A stretch of 64,000 nt of DNA, taken from NCBI RefSeq assembly GCF_029504655.1, contig NZ_JAQFIL010000001.1, positions 5,461,001-5,525,000 on the forward strand, given 5' to 3'. Each line of letters starts with the position of its first letter. Positions within the stretch are counted from its first letter, which is position 1. The stretch is from Catalinimonas alkaloidigena (lineage in GTDB: Bacteria; Bacteroidota; Bacteroidia; Cytophagales; Cyclobacteriaceae). A program made the translations under genes and the position numbers. The notes beneath the pieces were generated by a model. That model was not told the origin of the DNA. It saw only the letters and a program-made list of their open reading frames with translations, and made no database searches. Shown piece after piece: positions 41,764 through 50,181 of the stretch.

Positions 41764-43509
41764 TTACTCCCCTTCCAGTCTCACACTTTCGTAGCCGACA
41801 CAACTGATGTGCAGGTCCTGGGATGCATCGGCTTTCAGTTTGAAAGTCCCATCCAGATCAGATACGGTTCCGCTGGTAGTACCGGCTACCAGAATATTGA
41901 CTCCGGGAAGCGCACCGCCCTCTTCATCGTAGACCGTACCGGACCACATACCCCCGGCATAGTGGGCATCTACTTTGAGCTTGTTGTTTTTTTGCTCCAC
42001 TTCCTCAACAATAACCATCCCCTGTGTGCTGTTGTCAGGATTTGTCTTGCCTTCATTCAGCTTAAAGACAATGGGCATCACCATCCTCACCCTTACCGGC
42101 TTCCCTCTCTGTTTTCCGGGTTTGAAGGCAGGAGCATTCCGGATGACTCTTACCGCTTCAGCATCACAGTCTTCACTAATGCCTCTGACTGCTTTTACCT
42201 CTGTGAGAGAGCCATCTCTCTCCACCACAAACTGCACGAATACGCGTCCTTCAATACCCTGCTGCCGTGCCTGCAAGGGATAGCTGATCTCATTTCCAAT
42301 ATAACGGTAGAAAGCGTCCATCCCTCCTACAAATTCAGGCTGCTCCTCCACTACGGTAAAGAGCTCTCCTTCCATTTTGGACTGCTCAGAAAGATAGTCA
42401 AAGTTGGCTCCGTCCTTTTTGAGGGCGATGTAAATGGCTCGGTTCGCCTTATCCACATTGATCAAATGGATCAGTTCAGGGTCAAGGTTTTGCAGTTCTT
42501 CTATATCGGACATTTCATCATCCTCAGGCACATCTACTTTCATAAAGGATAATTCATCCCTGAGCTCTACAAGCCCCTGCTGCATGGAGGCAGGTAGCTG
42601 ATCAAAGGGAATCGCGTTGCTCTGGCTGCCCATCTCTTTGATTTCCTGGTCCATCTCTTCGGTACAGGCAAATACGATGAAGAGTAATGCGCATAGTGCT
42701 GCCAGTGTCCCCAGTTTCCAGGGGCTCACATTTTTTGCTTTTTGTTTCATTGCTGTTAGTCGTTTAAAAATTAAACCATCATGAAACGAGCTGGCCAGGC
42801 TCAGTCCATTGGATTTCAGAGTAGAACTGATCAGTATAGACGAATACTGGTCAATGTGATATGACTCAAGGGCATACGCATCAGCCTGATATTCGTGTAT
42901 TTTTTTCATTTCCTTTATGATAAACCATGCCGTAGGCAGCCACCAGAAACATATTTTGAACAGCTCAAAGAATAGTATGTCGTAGGTATGTCCCAAAGAA
43001 GCGTGTGCCCTCTCATGCGTCAGCAACACCTCATAATCCTGCTGGTTTTTATCAATATCATCACTTATAAAAATCCAGTTAAAAAAGGTAAAGCTGCCTT
43101 CAATATCCCGGATTTTACGGATGTACAGTTCATTAAATTTCTCATAGCTACTCTTGCGTTCCAAGCAGATAAGGTAGCACACACTGTTCAGGAATTTTAG
43201 CAGAAAGCATAGGCTGATGGCCAGGTACAGCCAGATCAACAGTTCGTAATTCCAGATTGAGGTATCAGCCGGAGAGGAAACGGTCATCGCTTCCAGGGGA
43301 ATGGCTTCCATAGCAACGGCAGTAGTGGGTTCGCTGGCGGAAAAGAACAGTTTTGGTAGTTTGAGTAATGGAATGCTCAAAGCGAGAAATGTAGCGCCTA
43401 AAAGATAAAATCTCATTTTGGCATACTGTCGCTCTTTGCTGAGGAAGCACCAATACCCCAGCAGTAGTGCGATATGGATCAGCGAAAGTTCTACTAGATA
43501 ATTGCTCAT
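41764..43509 (-). CDS. M56 (BlaR1-like) membrane peptidase with TonB-C and carboxypeptidase-regulatory-like domains
   Basis: A 581-residue membrane protein. The N-terminal part has membrane helices near 5-22, 33-50, 87-108 and 268-282. The zinc protease motif is HERAH (165-169), with Glu206 in HEYQAD as the likely third ligand. After the last helix a TonB C-terminal-like domain spans ~392-483 (GGMDAFYRYIGNEISYPLQA ... NAPAFKPGKQRGKPVRV). Residues ~522-581 are a carboxypeptidase-regulatory-like beta-sandwich (GTVYDEEGGALPGVNILVAG). Its start overlaps the BlaI stop by 4 bp, the classic sensor-repressor pairing. It probably senses an envelope signal and destroys or releases BlaI. The signal is unknown; beta-lactam sensing is not shown. 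Confidence 0.9.
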   Translation of the reverse strand: MSNYLVELSLIHIALLLGYWCFLSKERQYAKMRFYLLGATFLALSIPLLKLPKLFFSASEPTTAVAMEAIPLEAMTVSSPADTSIWNYELLIWLYLAISLCFLLKFLNSVCYLICLERKSSYEKFNELYIRKIRDIEGSFTFFNWIFISDDIDKNQQDYEVLLTHERAHASLGHTYDILFFELFKICFWWLPTAWFIIKEMKKIHEYQADAYALESYHIDQYSSILISSTLKSNGLSLASSFHDGLIFKRLTAMKQKAKNVSPWKLGTLAALCALLFIVFACTEEMDQEIKEMGSQSNAIPFDQLPASMQQGLVELRDELSFMKVDVPEDDEMSDIEELQNLDPELIHLINVDKANRAIYIALKKDGANFDYLSEQSKMEGELFTVVEEQPEFVGGMDAFYRYIGNEISYPLQARQQGIEGRVFVQFVVERDGSLTEVKAVRGISEDCDAEAVRVIRNAPAFKPGKQRGKPVRVRMVMPIVFKLNEGKTNPDNSTQGMVIVEEVEQKNNKLKVDAHYAGGMWSGTVYDEEGGALPGVNILVAGTTSGTVSDLDGTFKLKADASQDLHISCVGYESVRLEGE

Positions 43510-43868
43510 GCGTCTTTGTCTTTAAGTTCTTTGATAAGTTGCTCCAGTTCATTGAGGCTGAGTTTTTCCTCTTTGGTAAAGAAGGAAACCATTTGCTGAT
43601 AGGACCCGCTGAAATATCTTTTTACAAATCCTTTCATAAAGGACCTGGTATAGGCCTCTTTGGTAATCACAGGATAATATTTATGAGACTTACCATGTAT
43701 CTCATGGCCTACAAATCCTTTCTGTTGCAGAATTCTTACGATGGTAGAAACAGTATTGTAGGCAGGTTTGGGTTCGGGCAGCTTTTCAATCATGTCCTTT
43801 ACAAATGCTGCGTCCAACGCCCAGAGTACCTGCATGATTTCTTCTTCGGCTTTCGTTAATTCTTTCAT
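43506..43868 (-). CDS. BlaI/MecI/CopY-family transcriptional repressor
   Basis: A 120-residue winged-helix repressor: LTKAEEEIMQVLWALDAAFVKDMIE in the first helices and YNTVSTIVRILQQKGFVGHEI in the recognition helix and wing. The C-terminal helices mediate dimer formation. It is followed with a 4-bp overlap by the M56 peptidase that should inactivate it. Three palindromes of the form ACTAA-N4-TTAGT lie 28-94 bp upstream of its start, so it most likely represses its own operon. Confidence 0.93.
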   Translation of the reverse strand: MKELTKAEEEIMQVLWALDAAFVKDMIEKLPEPKPAYNTVSTIVRILQQKGFVGHEIHGKSHKYYPVITKEAYTRSFMKGFVKRYFSGSYQQMVSFFTKEEKLSLNELEQLIKELKDKDA

Positions 43869-43895
43869 TGATGAGACTGTTCTATCCGGGTATAA

Positions 43896-43909
43896 ACTAA
43901 ATGCTTAGT
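43896..43909. promoter_or_regulatory. BlaI-type operator, site 1
   Basis: ACTAAATGCTTAGT is a perfect palindrome of two 5-bp arms around four bases, 27 bp upstream of the BlaI start. Two more sites of the same form follow. Confidence 0.75.
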
Positions 43910-43913
43910 TAAA

Positions 43914-43927
43914 ACTAAAGAATTAGT
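43914..43927. promoter_or_regulatory. BlaI-type operator, site 2
   Basis: ACTAAAGAATTAGT has the same arms as site 1. Its start is 18 bp from the start of site 1. Confidence 0.75.
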
Positions 43928-43948
43928 TTATGATCTCCTAATCTTTGA

Positions 43949-43962
43949 ACTAAAAAATTAGT
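43949..43962. promoter_or_regulatory. BlaI-type operator, site 3
   Basis: ACTAAAAAATTAGT has the same arms as sites 1 and 2. Its start is 35 bp from the start of site 2. Confidence 0.75.
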
Positions 43963-44122
43963 TAGTGAATGATTGGGAGTTCATGCAGAGGAATGTATTC
44001 AGCTTGTCAGCATAGCTGACGCTTAAGTTTGCTGTTCTGTTTTGAGCTAAAAAATTATGAACTGAGGAAGAGGAATTTATCAAACGACAGGTCTGCCTGG
44101 CCTCAGCTGTATTTGTTATTTT

Positions 44123-44848
44123 TTAATTGCCCAAAGCTGTCTCATATTCCTCCAGACATTCATTGAGCGGATTTCCATCTGTGTGGATGCATTGGCAGAA
44201 CGCATTTCCTGCCTCTGCATCATGGGTACCTTCAAATTGTTTTACGCAATCCTTGAGTGAATTTCTGGGCATTACCGCATACATATTGAAGGTTACTACC
44301 GCAGCAATCACAATAACAACGGTCGCGGCAAAAGCGATAAAATACTTAAACGGAAATTCTTTTTGGTATGCGCTGGTTTCTTTGTGCCCCTGCTGAAAAG
44401 GGTAGTTCTTAACGGGAAGAATAAATTTCAACTTATCATAGTTCCAAGCAAGCAGGTACAGGTTCGCCAGCACCATCAATGGTGCGGTAAGCAGTGAGCC
44501 ATCAAAGCGGACGGCGAAGGAAAGGATACAGATATTCAGAATGATCGGAAAGTAGATCAAAGCGCCCAGCGTCACGCTACGCGGTATGAGTAAAAGAATG
44601 CCTGCTGCGATTTGAGCAATGCCGATAAAAGTATAATAGTAAGCCGTAAAATGTAGTGCTTCCAGATAATGTCCCATAGGATGCACCACAGACAGGCCGC
44701 TGGCAAAGCGCTCCCCTATTACTTTAGTGATCCCTGCGGGTATAAAACCTGCTGCCAGCACTATCCGGTTGAATACAGAGAAGTAATACAACCATAAATT
44801 TTGTCTGGCTTGTGAGTGTGCCTTGTCAAGTCTATCTAAAATATCCAA
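44123..44848 (-). CDS. DoxX-like membrane protein with Cys-containing C-terminal tail
   Basis: A 241-residue inner-membrane protein. Four membrane helices in residues ~18-150, with FNRIVLAAGFIPAGITKVIG and IGIAQIAAGILLLIPRS, resemble the DoxX family. A fifth helix (~168-190) is followed by a tail of ~45 residues with four Cys, including FCQCIHTDG. The tail could bind a metal or form disulfides if outside. The gene is on its own, downstream of nothing obvious on its strand. DoxX proteins have been linked to redox control, but the job here is not known. Confidence 0.7.
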   Translation of the reverse strand: MDILDRLDKAHSQARQNLWLYYFSVFNRIVLAAGFIPAGITKVIGERFASGLSVVHPMGHYLEALHFTAYYYTFIGIAQIAAGILLLIPRSVTLGALIYFPIILNICILSFAVRFDGSLLTAPLMVLANLYLLAWNYDKLKFILPVKNYPFQQGHKETSAYQKEFPFKYFIAFAATVVIVIAAVVTFNMYAVMPRNSLKDCVKQFEGTHDAEAGNAFCQCIHTDGNPLNECLEEYETALGN

Positions 44849-45024
44849 GCTGGTTTTTTTTACTACTGTTACTCAGCCGCAAAAGCAGGCTCTGTATAAA
44901 TTTAGTATTTCTACCAATAGTATTATGTCTCTCTTTCCATCTCCAAAAATTTACAAAATATATTTTTTCTTGGGATAGTAAAGTAGATAAAAGCCTGGCT
45001 ATCTCAAGTTGTATGTGCGTTTCA

Positions 45025-45690
45025 TTATAATCGTCTGAATAGCACAATGGATGAAGCAATCATCCAGCTCATGCCTACCGGTATGATTAAAAATCCATAA
45101 GTCGTCAGCCCGCCTGCATACATAGCTAAGGCATTGAGTATGCCCGTAAACAAGCAAATAATACTCCAGATGAGTAGCCATTTGGGAACCCAGTCGTCTT
45201 TTCCGGCAAATGAAATTAAAAGCGGCCCGGTACCCAATATAAGGATGGTTGCTATCCAATCAGCTCTTGTGGCAAACCATCCTACCGCCTCGGCTATTGC
45301 TGCCACAGATGGTGAGTTATTCGGTGCAAGCCTAACGACAACCGCCAGCCAGGCTACATAAGACACAACTACTATGGGAATAGCGATCCAATAGTTATAC
45401 TGTGCTATTTTTGCGATGATCAAACGTTTGGTGCTAATGCTTAGCATCATCGTTGCCCCGACACCGAGGAGCATAACGCCACAAATCCAAACAGATAAGT
45501 TAGCGATAAGTAGAGTGCTTTTTTCATGGGCTGTTGTCAGGTAGTTTTCTAATTCAGCGGTATCAAGTGCTGCGTCAAGGTCGGCACCCGAGCTGCCCCA
45601 TAGGGCAGCTCCGCATAGCATACACAAAGATCCAATCAGGGTAGTATATGCCCCTATTTTAGTAGCTGTAAGTATGTTTTGTTTTTCCAT
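45025..45690 (-). CDS. Hypothetical multi-pass membrane protein
   Basis: About 221 residues from the preferred start at 45690 (MEKQNILTATKIGAY); an upstream start at 45786 gives an extra 32 polar residues of non-coding look. There are about seven hydrophobic helices, the first at ~10-30 (YTTLIGSLCMLCGAALWG). No conserved motif that I know. It is not clearly in an operon; the nearest same-strand gene is 176 bp downstream. Function cannot be assigned. Confidence 0.65.
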   Translation of the reverse strand: MEKQNILTATKIGAYTTLIGSLCMLCGAALWGSSGADLDAALDTAELENYLTTAHEKSTLLIANLSVWICGVMLLGVGATMMLSISTKRLIIAKIAQYNYWIAIPIVVVSYVAWLAVVVRLAPNNSPSVAAIAEAVGWFATRADWIATILILGTGPLLISFAGKDDWVPKWLLIWSIICLFTGILNALAMYAGGLTTYGFLIIPVGMSWMIASSIVLFRRL

Positions 45691-45880
45691 CTGACCGGTA
45701 ATTTTAGTTGATAGTTCTTTATCTGATCCTGCTACCCGGATGGGATTATCGCAGGCCGGATTTTTAAACAGGAGTACCTCCACCACTTGCCTTCAGAGAA
45801 CAGTACTTTGCCAGTTTTATAAGATTTTCTCCGGCGTAATTCCAGTATTGTTCGTTGAGCCTTAGCGGTCTATCGCCATT

Positions 45881-45950
45881 CTTAAGCAGCAGCGCCCCCC
45901 GGCAGGGAATTGCCATTCCGGGAATTACCATTCCGGGAGCTATTTTATTC
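45881..45950 (+). repeat. Dispersed intergenic repeat, copy 2
   Basis: Flank CTTAAGCAGCAGCGCCCCCC, then two 15-bp units (GGGAATTGCCATTCC at 45905-45919 and GGGAATTACCATTCC at 45920-45934), then GGGAGCTATTTTATTC. It is the reverse-orientation match of the element at 8211-8308, including both flanks. Confidence 0.75.
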
Positions 45951-46013
45951 AGCAATTAAAATACTACATATCAACCTTTTACAGCAAACAAATATCTTAT
46001 AACGTATGCTCAG

Positions 46014-46220
46014 CTACTTAACTAATGCTATTGGATTCCCATTTTGCCCGAACATCAGGTTGAAACCTGTTTTTACATGATTCAGTTGAGCAGATCTAAG
46101 AATGTCATAAAGCTTTATTCCATCCTTAGCATGAAATACTTTTGTGCTTAGGTTTTCCTCCCTTTCTTCCTGAGGGTGAGTACCAAGGTAGTGCGAGAGT
46201 AGAAGCACTTCACTTTCAAT
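46014..46220 (-). pseudogene. C-terminal gene fragment without start
   Basis: About 68 codons stay open on the minus strand (…SHYLGTHPQEEREENLSTKV…GFNLMFGQNGNPIALVK), preceded by a stop and with no ATG. The composition looks coding, so it is probably the tail of a lost gene. I cannot assign the family. A short real gene starting at GTG 46208 is possible but less likely. Confidence 0.3.
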
Positions 46221-46311
46221 TGGGCCTTATGTTTGTTAATGTTTGATCAATATAACTTGAGTCGTTTAAAACATATTACGTTTGTACATACAATACTGTG
46301 TGAAGTATTGA

Positions 46312-46986
46312 TTACAGGTTTCGTTTATTAGCTTCAATCGTGATGAATTCCGGTAAATAATTAGGTGTACATCCTTTAGATACCATTTCACCTTTGTAAA
46401 GCCCCGTTTTCTCCCCAAGTTTTATACAACGGCTACGATATTTTTCATCAAAAACACCAATCCACCCGGCTACAAAGTTCATCGCCCACTGAACTTCAGG
46501 TTCTTCATCTGTAATTTCAGCTTCTATTTTAGAAAGCAAGACCGCGGTATTGTCAGGGGGTGTCTGGCCGGTCCACCTTAGTCGTCCCTGATAATACCAA
46601 TAAGCTCGTCTTTGGAGGGAAGAAGGACTATTTTCCCACGATTCCATCAGTTCAATTTTCTCTCTGGATTTGGTAAGCTGATTAGCCATTAACCAATCCA
46701 TTAATTGGTTTCGTTTGTCGGATGTGTGGGTCTGAATATCTTGATCAAGCTTATTAAGCAAATCTGATGACAGAAGTTTGTTATCGAAAACTAAAATTGC
46801 CAAAAGTCTCGGCAAAACTTCTCCTGTCGACCACAATTCCATCGCTAGCGCATGGTCCTTTTTAATTTCTTTTGCAATTTTACGCAGGTCTCCTAGTTTG
46901 GTATCGTGATTAATTTGTCCTAGAATATGCGCTGCTTTCGAGGAAAGTTTCATATTTGCCATCAGGATTTTACTTTTAATTTTCAC
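46312..46986 (-). CDS. DNA alkylation repair (AlkD-like, HEAT-repeat) protein
   Basis: A 224-residue, all-helical protein resembling the AlkD/AlkC DNA glycosylase family (PF08713), which removes alkylated bases. Typical patches are LGDLRKIAKEIKKDHALAMELWSTG, LRDLMDWL-like QLMDWLMANQLTK, and the C-terminal CTPNYLPEFI. Helical repeats of ~35-40 residues run through the whole length, close to the usual 220-240. It stands alone between repeat copies 2 and 3. Some family members have lost catalysis, so DNA repair is likely but not certain. The upstream in-frame Met at residue 9 is an alternative start. Confidence 0.8.
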   Translation of the reverse strand: MKIKSKILMANMKLSSKAAHILGQINHDTKLGDLRKIAKEIKKDHALAMELWSTGEVLPRLLAILVFDNKLLSSDLLNKLDQDIQTHTSDKRNQLMDWLMANQLTKSREKIELMESWENSPSSLQRRAYWYYQGRLRWTGQTPPDNTAVLLSKIEAEITDEEPEVQWAMNFVAGWIGVFDEKYRSRCIKLGEKTGLYKGEMVSKGCTPNYLPEFITIEANKRNL

Positions 46987-47440
46987 ACAAAAACCTACTG
47001 AAATTGTGCTTTTTTACAATATAGGTTTTCCTCTTAAACCTCGCAAGAGAGTATTTCAGTGGCGTTTAAGCAGCAGCGCCCCCTCGCCAGGAATCACCAT
47101 TCCGGGAATTACCATTCCGGGAATCGCTATTCCAGATGCTTTTCAAATTTGACATTAGAACCTGCCACCAGAAAACCATAGGAGAGCTGGTGCTTATGCA
47201 CCGCCCGCATCAGCCGATCTATATCCTCTCGCTGCAGTGCCACCCGCCTCTAGCCCATCATACCCGCTGCATTTAGCTCTGGCGCAGGATGCCTCCCGGC
47301 TTTCCTGAAAGCCCCAATTTGTCGCCATGACCTTGATGGAAAGATCCGCAGGAACAGGAAAATCCAGCAGAGAGTTTTCTTCCGGGAGTGTGGTATTGAA
47401 TCATAATCCGCCACCCAGCGCACCCCTTAAGGGATGCGAA
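46987..47440. other. Intergenic region with repeat copy 3 and gene debris
   Basis: It holds the repeat at 47065-47133. From about 47140 to 47330 the minus strand reads in pieces as protein (LQREDIDRLMRAVHKHQLSYGF) with a stop in the middle, so it is probably a decayed gene of unknown family. Nothing else is seen. Confidence 0.4.
47065..47133 (+). repeat. Dispersed intergenic repeat, copy 3
   Basis: Flank TTTAAGCAGCAGCGCCCCCT, then three diverged 15-bp units (GGAATCACCATTCC, GGGAATTACCATTCC, GGGAATCGCTATTCC). It has the same orientation as copy 2 and the same left flank. Confidence 0.75.
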
Positions 47441-48085
47441 ATATCCCCCAGCTTTACGATACGAAAGCAAAGAGATGCATGGACTGATTACTGTGTACAT
47501 TTTGATGGTACCAAAACCGAACTTTTAAAAAACCACTTTGACAAGAAAACAAGGATTCCGGCACATCATACGAGGGATGAAGATTTTCGCATGGCTCTTG
47601 TTAAGGCACTTAATCCACGCTTTATGTATGGGCTAAGTCAAATCACATCTTGAATATGCAAGTATGAGTTTTCAGCGATTGCTCGCCTCTTGCTTATACC
47701 CTGCTCAGTTTATGCATTATCAAAATGTACAGGATACCGATGTGATTTCTAATAATATCACTTTCATGAAAGAATATGCAGGTGAAGTTTTAACCTTCTG
47801 AAAACTGGCTGAACAGAGTAGTTTGCCCGTAGCCCGCCATTCTAAATTATTTACGCAAAAGACAGTTTTCTCACCCGTTGATCATTTTATTCAATTAAAG
47901 ATTCAGTATGCCGGTCCATGGCTTGGCTATATCTCGATTTTATGAGAAAGAGGTAGCTCATATGGCAGGTTATCAGGACGCTCTTATTATTTTTCCAGGA
48001 TATTTGAAAAGCCAATGCAGATGTCGCCCATTGAATTTAGAAAAGAGATAGGCAAAAAACTAATACTACAGGCAAGCAAATAGAT
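47440..48085 (+). pseudogene. AraC-family regulator pseudogene
   Basis: Pieces of an AraC-type regulator in shifting frames. WTDYCVHFDGTKTELL (about 47482-47530) looks like the N-terminal ligand-binding domain. Then HSKLFTQKTVFSPVDHFIQLKIQ (about 47839-47907) is the first helix-turn-helix. EVAHMAGYQDAL (about 47949-47985) and, one frame over, YYFSRIFEKPMQMSPIEFRKEIG (about 47985-48052) are the second helix-turn-helix and the signature end. Several stops and at least two frameshifts separate them. The gene is certainly dead as written. It lies just upstream of the sigma factor locus. Confidence 0.7.
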
Positions 48086-48358
48086 TGAAATAATGCAGCA
48101 TAGACGAACTGAAAAAGCATTTCGAGCAACATTATCCACGCTGATTTAGCATTTATTGGCTTTTAATAGAATCCATATTAGTAATGCTATGAGCTTAGAG
48201 ATGGCTGAGGTTAAGAATTTATAAAATATTGTCGTATAATTTGGAGATTTCACTATTTAAGTAAAATGATACCTTATCAATCTTATGGTATTTCCCCAAA
48301 CAATAAGTATTATTTGATTTTTGTCTCAGAGCAGTAATAAGTAAGTATGTAGGATAAG

Positions 48359-48964
48359 ATGGATAGCACATCAAAAAAATTAATTCAGGATTGGCTAGAT
48401 GAATTTGCCCAGGGCAATGAAAACGCCTACAAGCTGTTATTTCATCAATATTACAACCCATTATTACTGTATGGGATCACAATTACCAAACACCAGCACA
48501 TTGTTGAAGATCAGATTCAGGAAATATTCATATGGTTATATCAGCACCCTCAAAAGTGTCGTTCTATTCAAAACCTAGAAACATATCTCTTTATAGCGCT
48601 CAAAAAAAACATTCTTTCATCGCTCCGGAAGGAAACTAACTTGCAAAATCGCGAGCGTGAATATACTTATGATCAAAATCGTGAATCCAATGGCGTTGAG
48701 GAAAAATGGATTCATTCAGATAGTCAAAAACAGCAGTATCATTGGTTAGCAAAGCAAATAGACCAACTTCCACCTCGTATGAGAGAAGTTGTATTTCTGC
48801 GTTATTATCAAAGTTTAGGCTTTAATGAAATCGCACATATCATGTCGGTTACTCCTCAGGTTGCGCAGAACTTTGCTTTACGCGCGCTGAAGAAAATGCG
48901 CAAGTCTTTACCTCTCCTTCAACGTTTACTCTCTTTTACTCTCACTGTATTGATCGCTAATTAG
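48359..48964 (+). CDS. ECF-type RNA polymerase sigma factor (FecI-like)
   Basis: A 201-residue sigma-70 factor of the extracytoplasmic function group. Region 2 is at ~20-90 (YKLLFHQYYNPLLLYG and VEDQIQEIFIWLYQHP), and region 4 at ~135-190 (QLPPRMREVVFLRYYQSLGFNEIAHIMSV). It starts the operon that continues with a FecR-type anti-sigma, SusC, SusD and a sulfatase. In such systems, substrate binding at the SusC receptor signals through FecR to free the sigma factor, which raises expression of the locus. It is the intact counterpart of the truncated sigma piece at 12213. Confidence 0.95.
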   Translation: MDSTSKKLIQDWLDEFAQGNENAYKLLFHQYYNPLLLYGITITKHQHIVEDQIQEIFIWLYQHPQKCRSIQNLETYLFIALKKNILSSLRKETNLQNREREYTYDQNRESNGVEEKWIHSDSQKQQYHWLAKQIDQLPPRMREVVFLRYYQSLGFNEIAHIMSVTPQVAQNFALRALKKMRKSLPLLQRLLSFTLTVLIAN

Positions 48965-49070
48965 CGCATTAGCTATCCAGCGAATAAAAAAAAATAGTTT
49001 TCAAAGGTTATATCCGTAAGGTGGCGTCATCCTTAATACAAACAGTAAACTTTGCCTCAACACTTTATCA

Positions 49071-50105
49071 ATGACAATGAACGAAAGCAACTACCTTCAC
49101 TATACAGTTGATGATTATGCAGTAGATCCTTCCTTCAGAAAATGGTGTCTGTCAGAGGGTGAGACAGGAAGCGCATTTTGGGAAACTTTTTTACTCCGTC
49201 ACCCTGAGAAAGCAGAAGAGATAGAAGCAGCCCGTAGAATTGTATTGGGAGTAGATCAGCATTTTGCCAGCCGGGAAGCTAGCCCCGCTAGCATTGAAAG
49301 CCATTATCTACAAACTTTAAAAACAGCACAACAAAGAGAACGTACTATTAAGCTAAAGCGACAAAAATTACAATTTGCGGCTGCCATTACTTTGCTTATC
49401 GCTGCAGCTATTTCATTTACTTATTACACCTTCTCCTCATCGGATGAATCCAGCCTCCTTGTATATCGCACCGATTACGGAGAGCAAAAGACGATTCAGC
49501 TGCCTGACAGTTCCCTCGTCAGGCTTAACGCCAATTCTAAACTCATTATAAATCCCACATGGGAGATAGATTCACTACGTGAGGTCTGGCTGGAAGGAGA
49601 GGCATACTTCTCCGTAGCAAAGAAGCCTGCGCATCATACAAAATTTGTAGTGCATGCGCAAGAATTGAATGTGGAAGTACTCGGCACTCAATTTAACGTA
49701 AATACCATGGAAGGAGCTACCGAGGTGGTATTGGATGAAGGAAAAATCAAACTGTCTAAAAGTGATAATACGGAAACAATAACCATGTCACCTGGAGAAA
49801 TGGCGACCTTTTCCGTAAGTACCCGCAGAATAACAAAAAAACAAGTCAACCCACAGTTATACAGAAGCTGGAAGGAAGGATACCTAACCTATGAAGAAGC
49901 AAGATTGTCCGAAGTTTTGAAGGACGTACAGCAAACATTTGGGTATACCATAGTGGTAAAAGACTCGCTTTTGCTGGAAGAAACCATTAGCGGAGCATTA
50001 TCCTCCAATGACCTGGATTCATTGCTTATCGTGCTGAAAGATATCATACCGAAGATTTCTTTTACACAAAATGATCAGCAGCTGATTGTGACTAAGAAAA
50101 AATAA
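49071..50105 (+). CDS. FecR-family anti-sigma factor/signal transducer
   Basis: A 344-residue inner-membrane protein. The N-terminal ~100 residues are cytosolic and would hold the sigma factor. One membrane helix lies at about 101-118 (FAAAITLLIAAAISFTYY). The periplasmic FecR domain (~130-230) carries YGEQKTIQLPDSSLVRLNANS and VEVLGTQFNVN. The last ~70 residues (SWKEGYLTYEEARLSEVLKDV...) are the usual C-terminal FecR-associated domain. It is 106 bp after the sigma gene and 76 bp before SusC. It should relay the state of the SusC receptor's N-terminal STN domain. Confidence 0.94.
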   Translation: MTMNESNYLHYTVDDYAVDPSFRKWCLSEGETGSAFWETFLLRHPEKAEEIEAARRIVLGVDQHFASREASPASIESHYLQTLKTAQQRERTIKLKRQKLQFAAAITLLIAAAISFTYYTFSSSDESSLLVYRTDYGEQKTIQLPDSSLVRLNANSKLIINPTWEIDSLREVWLEGEAYFSVAKKPAHHTKFVVHAQELNVEVLGTQFNVNTMEGATEVVLDEGKIKLSKSDNTETITMSPGEMATFSVSTRRITKKQVNPQLYRSWKEGYLTYEEARLSEVLKDVQQTFGYTIVVKDSLLLEETISGALSSNDLDSLLIVLKDIIPKISFTQNDQQLIVTKKK

Positions 50106-50181
50106 AAAATCAAGCGAACATCTTTTGCCCAGCAAAGGGTAATGAGGGTTCATTATACTTTTTCTACTAATCCACATAATT

